Shown here one piece after another: positions 39,101 through 47,945 of a DNA stretch of 64,000 nt. How positions within the stretch are numbered: position 1 is the stretch's first letter; every line of letters starts with the position of its first letter. The notes under the pieces are model-generated. The model was not told the origin of the DNA and did no database searches. It saw nothing but the letters and a program-made list of their open reading frames with translations. This DNA comes from an uncultured Flavobacteriales bacterium (GTDB lineage Bacteria; Bacteroidota; Bacteroidia; Flavobacteriales_D; Parvicellaceae), in NCBI GenBank assembly GCA_943787725.1, contig CALSNM010000003.1, forward strand, positions 124,001-188,000, written 5' to 3'. The position numbers and the translations under genes were made by a program.

Positions 39101-42100
39101 GAATAATGAGGACGCTTACAACAAATGATTTTGAGGCTGCTAATATTGAATATATCCAGTTTTGGGTAATGGATCCTTTTAGCACATCAGCAAGCAATAG
39201 TTTTGGAGAACCAGCAACGAATGAAGATTCACAAAATTCAACGGGCGGCGAACTGTATTTTAATCTTGGTAATATTTCTGAAGATATATTAAGAGATGGC
39301 AGAAAGTCTTATGAAAATGGCCTTCCTACAGATGGTGTTTATGATCCAGAAATTCTTACGGAAACTGCTTGGGGGTGGATTCCAACTTCACAGGTCATTG
39401 TAAATGCATTTGATAACGATGTAGAAACAAGACCAAATCAAGATGTTGGATTTGATGGGTTAAAAAATGAAGATGAAAGAGATTTTTTCAGTTCTTTTCT
39501 TTCTTCTTCGTCAGCGCTCCTCAATCCAGCAGCTTATGCAGAGTTAAGTGCGGATCCTTCATCTGATGATTATAATTATTTTAGAGATGATGGGTATGAT
39601 GCAAATCAGCTAGACATATTAGAGCGGTACAAGCAATATAATGGAGCGGATGGGAATTCACCAACATCGGAAATGTCTGCTGCATTAAATGGTGATGGTT
39701 ATCCAACATCTGCATCTACTTTGCCAAATGTTGAGGATATTAATCAAGACAATAACTTAAATGAAACCGAAAGTTATTTTCAGTATAAGGTAAATATGAA
39801 GCCGCAAAACATGAATGTGGGCACAAATTATATCACCGACAGAATTCTAGCAAAAGATGAAAAAAGTCAAAAGCAAGTTTACTGGTACCAATTCAGAATT
39901 CCGATAAGAGAGTTTACCTCGAAGGTAAATGGGATACAAGATTTTAGATCAATACGCTTTATTAGGATGTTTATGAAAGGCTGGAATCAGGAGGTTGTCT
40001 TGAGGTTTGCTCGTCTAGAATTAATTCGTGGAGAGTGGAGGACTTATTTGAACTCATTGTTAAATGAAGGAGAATATTTGCAAGGGGAAGAGTCCAATAC
40101 TACGTTTAATATTGGAGCAGTAAATATTGAAGACAACGGAAACAGAGATCCAATTAATTATGTGCTTCCAGAAGATATAATTAGAGAAACAAACTATCAA
40201 ACAGCTAATCTCGCGCAGCAAAATGAACAATCATTAGTTTTGGATGTATGTGGGCTTCAGGATGGTGATGCTAGAGCAGCGTATCGAAATGTAAGCTTTG
40301 ATGTTCGGAATTATAAGAAAATTGAAATGTATGTTCACGGGGAATCAAATAACGATGCATTTGTTGGAGACGATGAGGTAACGGTTTTCGTTCGATTAGG
40401 CACGGACTTTGTCAGTAATTACTACGAATATGAAATGCCCGTAAAAATCAGTGAATGGTACCAAAATGCCGCTGCCGATGTTTGGCCCGATGCGAATAAT
40501 ATTATCATTGAACTGGATAGTTTGAAACAAGTGAAAACAAGAAGAAACAATATACCCGGGTTTTCTTTATTGGAGAAATATACAGAAACAGACAATGTTG
40601 ACAACACGAGAAATATTTCAGTAATAGGAAACCCGAATTTGCAAAATTTAAAAACAATAATGATTGGCGTGCGTAATCCGAAGAAAGACGATAAATACAA
40701 TCAATGGCAACCTGATGATGGTGAGGAAAAATGTGCTGAAATATGGGTAAATGAACTTAGGCTCACAGACTTTCAATGAACGCGGCGGTTGGGCTACAAT
40801 TGGTAGGTTGAGCGCAAATATGGCAGATTTTGCAGACATGTCTTTGTCTGGTAATTACGCTACACCTGGCTTTGGATCTATCGAAAAGAGGGTAAGTGAA
40901 AGAGCCCAGGAATATGTATATGGGGTGGACGCTTCCACCACTGTCCAATTGGGTAAGTTTTTTGGAGATAAATCTGGAATTAAGGTTCCTATGTATTTAG
41001 GGATATTCGAATAGTATTATTAAGCCTCAATACGACCCTCTTCTGGGAGATTTATTATTGGTTCAAAATGAATCGGAATCAAAGGAAGAATGGAAAGAAA
41101 GATTAGACGCTGGAAGAGATATTACAGAAAGAAAGTCTATCAATTTTACTAACGTTAGAAAAGAAAGAGGGCAAGGAAAAAATGGAAAGGTAAAAAAAGC
41201 ACATTTTTACGATGTGTCTAATATATCACTTACCTATTCTTATAGCCAACTTTCGCATAGGGACATAAACACGCAGTATGACCGAACCCTAAATCACTTA
41301 GGGTCAGTTAATTACGGCTTCAACAACAACCCTAAACCATGGGAGCCATTCAAAAAAATAAAGGCATTCCGGAAGTCAAAGTGGTTAAGGCCAATAAGAG
41401 ACTTTAACCTTTATTTAGCTCCAAAACAACTCGGTTTCAGAACAAGTATGAACAGAACTTACAACGAGTATGAAGTGCGCAATAATTTTGGAGGGTTAAC
41501 TATTCCTCAATACAATAAAATGTTTAATTGGGATCGAGATTATAACTTGAAATATGACATAACCAAAAGTTTGAAGTTTGATTTTACGGCTAAGAATAGA
41601 GCATTTATAAATGAGCCAGTTGGCAAGGTTGATGAAGGGGCATTTGGTTATGATGCTGATTCCTCTAAAACACAAATGTTGAATAGTATTAGGAGTTTTG
41701 GGGAAACAATGAACTATGGTCACAAAGCTAATGTTACCTTTAAATGGCCTTTCAGTAAATTTCCGCTAACGGATTGGATAACCTTAACGACGCGCTACAG
41801 CGGAAATTACGATTGGACAAGATCTCCCTTGGCACTGGACAACTTCGAAGTAGTTGATGAAAATGGCGATACCCAAACTAGAAAAGTGGGTAATATTATT
41901 CAAAATTCAAGAGTTGTAACTTGGAATGGCAAATTAAATATGACCACCTTTTACAATAAAGTGCCTTATTTCAAAAAGGTAAATAAGAAGTTTAGTAAAA
42001 TAAGTAAAGGAAAAAACAATCGGTTTAATAGAACCAGCAAGACAAGCAAGAAGCCTGCGAAGGGAAAAGAGGAAGGAAAAGATAAAATACGTAAGACAAA

Positions 42101-43661
42101 ACAACCGAAAGACATGACTTTGTTAGAGTTGGAAAGTGAATTGAAACGACAAAAAAGTAGGGCTGTTAAAGATGAGAAAAAAATTGAGGAGCTAAAAAAG
42201 TTTATTAAGAAGAAAAAGAAGGAAACAGATAAGTTGAATATCTTTGACCATACAGCTCTTCTTGTAATGTCCTTGAAGAACGTAAGTGTCAATTATAGCA
42301 CCAATGATGGAATCTTGCTTCCAGGATATAATGGTTTAACCAATGTAATGGGAATGGATAATAATTTCTTTGGACCTTCCTTGGATTTCATTGCTGGAGG
42401 GAGTCAGATGAGAGATATTTTTGGAGATACTACTTCTAACAATTTTGCTCGAGACGCTTATTTAAATAATTGGCTTGTGGATACTGCAAATTTTGATATT
42501 ATTAATACGCAGTTTGCTTCAAACCATACTGAGAAGCTAAATATTAAAGCAACCTTGAAGCCGATTTTAGGGTTAAGAATTGATTTGACCGCAGATAGAA
42601 ATTTAGCTGAAAACACGAATTCTAATTTAGGGTGGGATGATTTTACGAATGAATTTGATTTAAGAAACGAACAGTTTACAGGATCTTTTAGTACTTCCAT
42701 AATAACATGGAGAACAGCATTCAATAGAGATCTCCAAGCTGATACTGGTGACGCATTGCAGAACGCCACGTTTGATAACTTGCGGAATTTCAGACAAGAA
42801 GTTTCGGCTGTTTTAGGGGCAAATAATCCGAATTCGGTAAATGAGTTGAATGAAAATGGATACACTGGAGGGTATGGTTCAGCGCAGCAAGAAGTAATAA
42901 TTGGATCGTTTTTAGCAGCATATACTGGCAAAAATGTCAACAAAAGGACTATAAATCCGTTTAAACAAATTCCATTGCCAAATTGGAGAATAACATATGA
43001 TGGACTTTCGAAAATTAAATGGGTGAAGAAATATGTTAAAACATTATCATTTAGCCATGCATATAGATCAAGCTTTAATTTATCGGGATACACTACAAAT
43101 TTGGACGGCAAGTTTGATTCTGATGGAAATGCTACGGAAGTAGATATTGCGGGGAATTTTATTGGGCAAAAGCAGATTTTAACAATGTCTATTATGGAGC
43201 AATTTGCACCTTTATTGGGAGTTGATATAACGCTTAAAAATAGTGTAATGGCTAAGTTAGAGATTAAGAAAGATAGAAACATATCGTTGAGTTTGGCGAA
43301 TAATCAAATAACTGAAATCAAGGGTGCGGAGTTGGTTATAGGATCTGGTTATACATGGAAAAAACTTCAGTTACCGATTAAGTTTAATGGAAAAAAGGTA
43401 AAGGCTAGTGATCTGGTTTTACGATTAGATGTTTCTATTAGAGATAATAAAACCATTACTAGAAAAATTATAGAAAACCAAAATCAGGCGACAGCTGGTC
43501 AGAAAATGACCTCCATTAAATTCTCCGGAAATTACAAATTGGGTAAAAATCTTACTGTTAGATTGTATTATGATAGAGTGATGAATACCCCATTTATTTC
43601 TACATCATTTCCCACGGCAAATACAAATGCTGGTGTAGCTCTTCGATTTATGCTTCAATAG
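36177..43661 (+). CDS. sprA: T9SS outer-membrane translocon SprA/Sov (three frameshifts, no ATG start)
   Basis: The giant T9SS translocation pore. After repair it is about 2493 residues, the expected size. Breaks at 37773-37775 (CCC), 40771-40773 (TTT) and 41000-41002 (GGG) are each repaired by removing one base and give seamless family-like sequence (YNNPSTSIDVNYIPKPG; LTDFNERGGW; LGYSNSIIKPQYDP). The signal peptide KKQIKYFLIAFVLFNQSIFA is encoded right after an in-frame CTG at 36177; there is no ATG, GTG or TTG before it, so the start is either a rare CTG/ATC codon or a miscalled ATG. A later Lys/Glu-rich loop (near 42000-42240) is strongly charged. Gene order ruvA-sprA-gcvH supports the call. 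Confidence 0.9.
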
Positions 43662-43763
43662 AGCTTTGCGAATTATTTTATAAGTGTAAAAAAGAAAAGA
43701 ATAAAGTGTGATACTCAAAAGTATTTCATAAGTTCGTATTAAATAAAATAACAAATAATAGAC

Positions 43764-44141
43764 ATGAATATTCCATCAGATTTAAAATATACAAAAGACC
43801 ACGAATGGTTGAAGGTTGAAGGTAACGTCGCAATAGTGGGAATTACCGCTTTTGCTCAGGGAGAGTTAGGTGACATCGTATACGTTGAAGTAGAAACGGA
43901 AGGTGAGGAACTAGATCAGGAAGAAGTTTTTGGATCGATTGAAGCGGTTAAAACGGTCTCGGATTTATTTATGCCTGTGTCTGGGGAGATTACTTCATTT
44001 AATGATGCTTTAGAACAAGATCCTGAAACAGTAAATAGTGATCCTTATGGAGATGGTTGGTTGGTTAAAATAGAAATGAGTAACGCAGCCCAAGTTGAAG
44101 GTTTATTGAATGCTGAACAGTACCAAGAGTTGATAGGGTAA
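43764..44141 (+). CDS. gcvH: Glycine cleavage system H protein
   Basis: A 125-residue lipoyl carrier that shuttles the aminomethyl group between the P, T and L proteins of glycine cleavage. The lipoyl lysine is Lys63 in [12 protein letters not shown]. Length and N-terminus ([20 protein letters not shown]) are standard. Located between sprA and a VanZ-family gene. Confidence 0.97.
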   Translation: MNIPSDLKYTKDHEWLKVEGNVAIVGITAFAQGELGDIVYVEVETEGEELDQEEVFGSIEAVKTVSDLFMPVSGEITSFNDALEQDPETVNSDPYGDGWLVKIEMSNAAQVEGLLNAEQYQELIG

Positions 44142-44148
44142 ACTTTTA

Positions 44149-44538
44149 ATGTTTTTATCCAAGAACAAGTATGGTATTGTCTGGTCTACGTTAATACTTG
44201 TAGTATGCTTAATGCCTTCTGGCAACCTACCCAGCTCCTCTTTTTTAAGTTTTAAAGGAGCTGATAAGTTGATACACTTCGCTTTATATGCAGTGCTTCT
44301 TATATTAGTTGGTAAAGGACTAGTTAACTATTTTAAATTTTCCTATTCGATAAATAGAATTATTGTCATCGCCTTTCTTTATTGTTTTTTTCTTGGTGTT
44401 GGGATTGAATGCGTTCAGTCGGTTTTTGTTGTAGGTAGATTGGGTGATGTTTCTGATGTTTTAGCGAATACCATTGGAGCTTTTACAGGGATTGTATTTC
44501 TAATAACCCATTTAAAGAAAAGGGCTAGAAAAACATAA
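44149..44538 (+). CDS. VanZ-family membrane protein
   Basis: A 129-residue protein with three or four membrane helices and the VanZ-like signatures DKLIHFALYAVL and GVGIECVQSVFVVGRLGDVSDVLANTIGAFTG. The family is named after a teicoplanin-resistance accessory protein, but in Flavobacteria this copy next to gcvH is a core gene and its function is not established. It starts 7 bases after gcvH, so the two are probably co-transcribed. Confidence 0.85.
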   Translation: MFLSKNKYGIVWSTLILVVCLMPSGNLPSSSFLSFKGADKLIHFALYAVLLILVGKGLVNYFKFSYSINRIIVIAFLYCFFLGVGIECVQSVFVVGRLGDVSDVLANTIGAFTGIVFLITHLKKRARKT

Positions 44539-44646
44539 TGGATATATAATATTATTTACGTAAAGGGGTGAACTATTTAGGCAATGGTTTGTATTAGATG
44601 TGAAGTTTAGAATAATTCTTCTTATCTTAGCCGAGATATAACCAAA

Positions 44647-44654
44647 TAATTTTG
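44647..44654 (+). promoter_or_regulatory. Possible -7 element of the tonB-like gene
   Basis: TAATTTTG is an exact match to TAnnTTTG, 41 bases before the ATG at 44696. No clear -33 element. Confidence 0.4.
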
Positions 44655-44695
44655 GAGTTATTTTTGATAAGAGTTAATTAATAAAGCTCAAAAAA

Positions 44696-45385
44696 ATGGA
44701 TGCAAAGAAAACAAGTTACGCAAATATTGATAGTACTATAATTAGAACTGGACTGGTTTTGATCGGTGGAGTTATTGTAATGGGGGTAATGTTGTCTATG
44801 ATGGAATACACAAACATTGTTCCGCCGAACAGCTCGTTAGATTCAGGATTGGCTGAGCTAGAGGATGAAGAGGTGATTGACATGAGCGATGCACCGCCAC
44901 CACCACCACCACCACCACCACCACCACCACCACCTGCGCCACCGGAAGAAGTTGAGATATTGGAAGAGGATGATGAGCGTGAAGAAACAATTGTAACTAT
45001 GCAAGATCAAGAATCGGAAGTTGTTGAAATTATAGAGGTTATTGAGGAGGAAGAGGTTATTGAGGTTGAAGAAATTTTTGAATTTGTAGAGCAGCAGCCG
45101 GAGTTTCCAGGGGGTGCTGCAGAGATGTATAACTATTTGGGAAAAGAAGTGAAGTATCCAGAAATGGCTAGAGAAGCCGGTATTCAAGGGAAAGTTTATG
45201 TAAAGTTTGTCGTGAAGAAAGATGGCTCAATCGGAGAAGTAAAAGTTGTGCGTGGTGTTCATAAAACGTTGGACAGAGAAGCTATTAGAGCAGTTAAGAG
45301 CATGCCAAAATGGACAGCTGGAGAACAACGAGGGAAGAAGGTGAGTGTGTGGTTTACGCTTCCGGTCAATTTCCGTATAGGATAA
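44696..45385 (+). CDS. TonB-family energy transducer
   Basis: A 229-residue inner-membrane-anchored protein that passes proton-motive energy to outer-membrane transporters. One N-terminal membrane helix (about residues 17-40), a periplasmic linker with 14 consecutive prolines followed by a very acidic Glu/Val/Ile-rich stretch, and a C-terminal TonB domain (residues about 140-229: FPGGAAEMYNYLGKEVKYP, GKVYVKFVVKKDGSIG, PKWTAGEQRGKKVSVWFTLPVNF). The proline run is encoded by a perfect CCA microsatellite. Monocistronic, with its own terminator. Confidence 0.92.
   Translation: MDAKKTSYANIDSTIIRTGLVLIGGVIVMGVMLSMMEYTNIVPPNSSLDSGLAELEDEEVIDMSDAPPPPPPPPPPPPPPAPPEEVEILEEDDEREETIVTMQDQESEVVEIIEVIEEEEVIEVEEIFEFVEQQPEFPGGAAEMYNYLGKEVKYPEMAREAGIQGKVYVKFVVKKDGSIGEVKVVRGVHKTLDREAIRAVKSMPKWTAGEQRGKKVSVWFTLPVNFRIG
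44897..44934 (+). repeat. (CCA)12 microsatellite in the tonB linker
   Basis: Twelve perfect CCA units plus CC encode most of the polyproline linker. Slippage by whole units would change linker length without breaking the frame. Confidence 0.9.
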
Positions 45386-45400
45386 CAATCAAAAAAAATT

Positions 45401-45431
45401 AAAAAAGCCCAGTGAAAACAGGGCTTTTTTT
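45401..45431 (+). terminator. Terminator of the tonB-like gene
   Basis: Stem AAAAGCCC/GGGCTTTT with a 10-base loop and flanking A and T runs, 16 bases after the stop codon. Confidence 0.82.
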
Positions 45432-45597
45432 ATGTTTAAAAGAGAAGGTATTATTTCCTTCTTCAATATTATTCAACATTAAAAAAATCTGTTACTTCAG
45501 GAAAAATCTATTTTAAGAGATTTAACAAAGGTTAATCGAGACATTTGGATTTGTACTCCAAGCTTTTTTCTCAATAATAGATCAGAAATGTGCAAAC

Positions 45598-45635
45598 AAA
45601 AAAAGGCTTTCAAACTATTAAGTCCGAAAGCCTTT
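45598..45635 (-). terminator. Terminator of the tRNA gene
   Basis: A perfect 10-bp stem (45602-45611 with 45626-45635) with a 14-base loop. On the reverse strand it is followed by a T run, placing it about 10 bases downstream of the tRNA 3' end. Confidence 0.78.
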
Positions 45636-45645
45636 CCGATTATTG

Positions 45646-45719
45646 TGGGCCCACTAGGGCTCGAACCTAGGACCCCCTGATTATGAGTCAGGTGCTCTAA
45701 CCAGCTGAGCTATGGGCCC
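45646..45719 (-). tRNA. tRNA with CAT anticodon (Ile2 or elongator Met)
   Basis: The reverse strand folds into a full cloverleaf of 74 bases: 7-bp acceptor stem GGGCCCA/TGGGCCC with discriminator A, D arm GCTCAGCTGGTTAGAGC, anticodon arm CCTGA-CTCATAA-TCAGG with anticodon CAT, and T arm CTAGGTTCGAGCCCTAG. The 3' CCA is not encoded. CAT may be read as Met or, after lysidine modification by TilS, as Ile (AUA). The acceptor stem has C4-G69 and C5-G68, features known as TilS-favouring in E. coli tRNA-Ile2, so Ile2 is the lean. It is not the initiator type, as the acceptor has a paired first position. Confidence 0.93.
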
Positions 45720-45764
45720 TTTTAAATAATCCAAGGAAAATTTAAAAGGCGAAAACAAATATTT

Positions 45765-45796
45765 CATTGTTTTGCGGCTGCAATTTTACATATTTG
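45765..45796 (+). promoter_or_regulatory. Possible promoter of the HAD hydrolase gene
   Basis: CATTG (45765-45769), 19 bases, then CATATTTG (45789-45796), one mismatch from TAnnTTTG. It lies 30 bases before the ATG. Confidence 0.4.
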
Positions 45797-45825
45797 CATC
45801 CGAATAACCTATTAATTTTTATAAA

Positions 45826-46447
45826 ATGCTCAATTTAACTGGTATAAAAAATATCATTTTTGACTTAGGAGGAGTAATATTAAATATTGATTACAATAAA
45901 ACAGCTAATGCTTTTAAGCGGATTGGTGTAGCTAATTTTGACGATATTTATTCGCAAGCAAATCAAGATCAGGTATTTGACAAATTAGAAATAGGAGAAC
46001 TTACATCTGTCGAGTTTAGAGAATATATCAAGGAGATCGTTCCCTCCTTAAGTTACAGGGATATTGATAAAGCTTGGAATGCAATGTTATTGGATTTGCC
46101 TGCTCTAAGAATTGAGCTTTTGAAAAAGCTCAAAAAGAATTATAGGTTATTTTTATTGAGTAATACGAATGAAATACATATTAAAGCCTTTCAAAAAATT
46201 ATTCAATCTTCTTATGGTGAAAATATATTTGATGTTATTTTCGAAAATCAGTATTACTCTTCCGAGATGGGAATGAGAAAGCCGAATTCAGATTGTTTCC
46301 AATTCGTTTTAGAAAAAAATAGTTTAGATTCCTTCTGAAACTTTATTTATCGATGATTCCATTCAACATGTCGAAGGCGCCAGAAAATTACAGATAAAAG
46401 CTTATCATTTAATGCCTGGGGAGGATATTACCGCATCTTTTTCTTGA
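45826..46447 (+). CDS. HAD-family hydrolase (frameshifted)
   Basis: A haloacid dehalogenase-like phosphatase of about 206 residues. Motif I is IIFDLGGVILNIDY (the second Asp of the usual DxD is replaced by Gly, as in many HAD IA members of the FDLGGVL type), motif II is LFLLSNTNEIH, motif III Lys in GMRKPNSDCF, and motif IV LFIDDSIQHVEGA. Motif IV is recovered only after removing one T at 46329-46330; otherwise the frame ends at 46338. The corrected stop at 46447 overlaps the convergent epimerase gene. The substrate cannot be told. Confidence 0.82.
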
Positions 46448-46835
46448 CAAAGCTCAATAAGCACTCCACTACTGGACTTAGGATGCAAAAACGCAATTAT
46501 TTTGTTGTCTGCACCATCTTTGGGTCTTTCGTGAATCATTCTGAAAACCTTCTTTTGTTAGTCGCTTAATTTCCTTCTCAATATCATCTACTTCAAAAGC
46601 AATGTGATGGACTCCTTCACCTTTTTTTTCAATGAATTTTGATATTGGGACTATCAGAGCTAGTTCCTTCCAGTAATTCAATTTTGGATTCTCCAATTTT
46701 AAAAAATGATGTGTTGACATTCTCAGAATCAACTTCTTCTATTTTATAAGGAGAAGTATTGAGCAGTTTGGAATATAGTTTATTGGCAGCTTTCAAATCT
46801 TTTACGGCAATACCAATGTGTTCAATCTTTTTCAT
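46405..46835 (-). CDS. mce: Methylmalonyl-CoA epimerase-like protein (two frameshifts)
   Basis: A VOC-superfamily metalloenzyme that interconverts (2R)- and (2S)-methylmalonyl-CoA. Features: KKIEHIGIAVKDL with the first metal His, GEGVHHIAFEVDDI with the second, and a GVLIELCQ end with the metal Glu. Breaks at 46647-46649 (GGG on the forward strand) and 46544-46547 (AAAA) are each repaired by removing one base, giving about 142 residues. The family normally ends right after ELCQ; here the frame runs about ten codons further to 46405, so another error near the end is possible. Confidence 0.84.
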
Positions 46836-46850
46836 AGTGAAATATAAGCA

Positions 46851-46884
46851 AAAAAAAACCCTTCCGTTAGAAAGGGTTTTTTTT
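46851..46884 (-). terminator. Terminator of the conserved secreted-protein gene
   Basis: A perfect 13-bp stem (46851-46863 with 46872-46884), including A8/T8 flanks and an 8-base loop. It lies 15 bases after the stop of the reverse-strand gene at 46899 and just upstream of the epimerase start. Confidence 0.85.
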
Positions 46885-46898
46885 AAAAGTACTAGTAA

Positions 46899-47702
46899 TT
46901 ATTTTTTCTTGTTCCAAACTTCTCCCGTTTTACTATCATAGTTCACGTAGTAAAGTCCTTTCTTCAAGTTGTCTACTTTGATTATTTTACCAAATCCTTT
47001 TTTCACAAGGTTTCCATATGTATCGAAAATTTCAAATAAAGTCTCATGCGAGAATTCTAGGTCTTTACACTTAGGGCAAACTATCGCCGCTTCTGGAATA
47101 CTTGGGTCACTATACTTTGTGCTTTGCGACATCCTAGGTCTTCCTGTGTAGTCAATTTGCTTAACTCTAAATTTGTTTTCTCCTGAATGAGGACTTACTT
47201 TAAATTCGTAAGAATTTTCTGAAGGCGTACCTTCACCGTCAAATTCACCTATTTTAATCCACTTGTTCCATCTGTATTGTTCAATAAGATAAGTAAGTTT
47301 ACCTTGTTCTCCAGTTGTCTTCCATTTAAGAATTTTGTCATCACCTGCGCTAATACTTACTGTTTCAAATGTACTTCTAGGTCTCAATACTTCTGGATTA
47401 AGAACTTTTGGCGAGCAATTTAATTTATGCGCAATTTTTATTGTTACTGGGTCTCCAATTTGTAAGTTCAAATTGGTGAAATCTATTTCAAAAGCACTAG
47501 AGTTAATTTGATCCGTAGTAACGTCACCATTAACGGTAACTTTAATTACACAGAAACCAATACCTGCATCAGCAAAGGGGTTTTGAACGTAAAGATTCTT
47601 ACCTTGGTAATGTCCTTCATGAATGATACTTGCATTATTTTGGGCAGTTGAAACCATCGTCAACAATACAAAACCAACCGTTAATATTTTATTTATTATC
47701 AT
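46899..47702 (-). CDS. Conserved secreted Bacteroidota protein with CPKC motif
   Basis: A 267-residue protein with signal peptide MIINKILTVGFVLLTMVSTAQ. A beta-rich domain (residues about 25-110, IGDPVTIKIAHKLNCSPKVLNP), a fibronectin-like domain (KWKTTGEQGKLTYLIEQYRWNKWIKIGEF), then CPKC and a C-terminal region (FEIFDTYGNLVKKGFGKIIKVDNLKKGLYYVNYD) that looks like a short T9SS-type sorting domain. I recognise it as a widespread Flavobacteria protein of unknown function. Monocistronic, strong terminator. Confidence 0.72.
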   Translation of the reverse strand: MIINKILTVGFVLLTMVSTAQNNASIIHEGHYQGKNLYVQNPFADAGIGFCVIKVTVNGDVTTDQINSSAFEIDFTNLNLQIGDPVTIKIAHKLNCSPKVLNPEVLRPRSTFETVSISAGDDKILKWKTTGEQGKLTYLIEQYRWNKWIKIGEFDGEGTPSENSYEFKVSPHSGENKFRVKQIDYTGRPRMSQSTKYSDPSIPEAAIVCPKCKDLEFSHETLFEIFDTYGNLVKKGFGKIIKVDNLKKGLYYVNYDSKTGEVWNKKK

Positions 47703-47945
47703 ACGTTACAAATTACTATAAATAGTTCCGCTATTCAGAAGGCAATAATAAAAGCTATTTTGCTAATTTCAAAGTAAATTAGTTCTTTTTTTATAGCTTT
47801 TAATTGAAGCAAAAATACGACAAGTAGTTTAAAAAAGTACTCTAAACATAAAAAATTGTCGTTTAGATGTATTTCTAGTTTGTATTATCGATATAAGTGC
47901 GTATTCTTGTAATTATAGATAATCGTGTTACTTTAAAGAATAATT

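Noticed and set aside
42458-43282. A 274-codon reverse-strand open frame inside sprA
   Set aside because: It lies opposite continuous SprA coding sequence that fits the family; the hydrophobic translation is typical of antisense of polar-rich coding DNA.
44796-45187. Open frames on the reverse strand across the tonB-like gene, one with a long Trp run and one with a long Val run
   Set aside because: They are antisense shadows of the CCA repeat; no signal, promoter or family pattern.
45598-45820. Integration site at the tRNA gene
   Set aside because: No integrase and no duplicated tRNA 3' end is visible in the flanking sequence.
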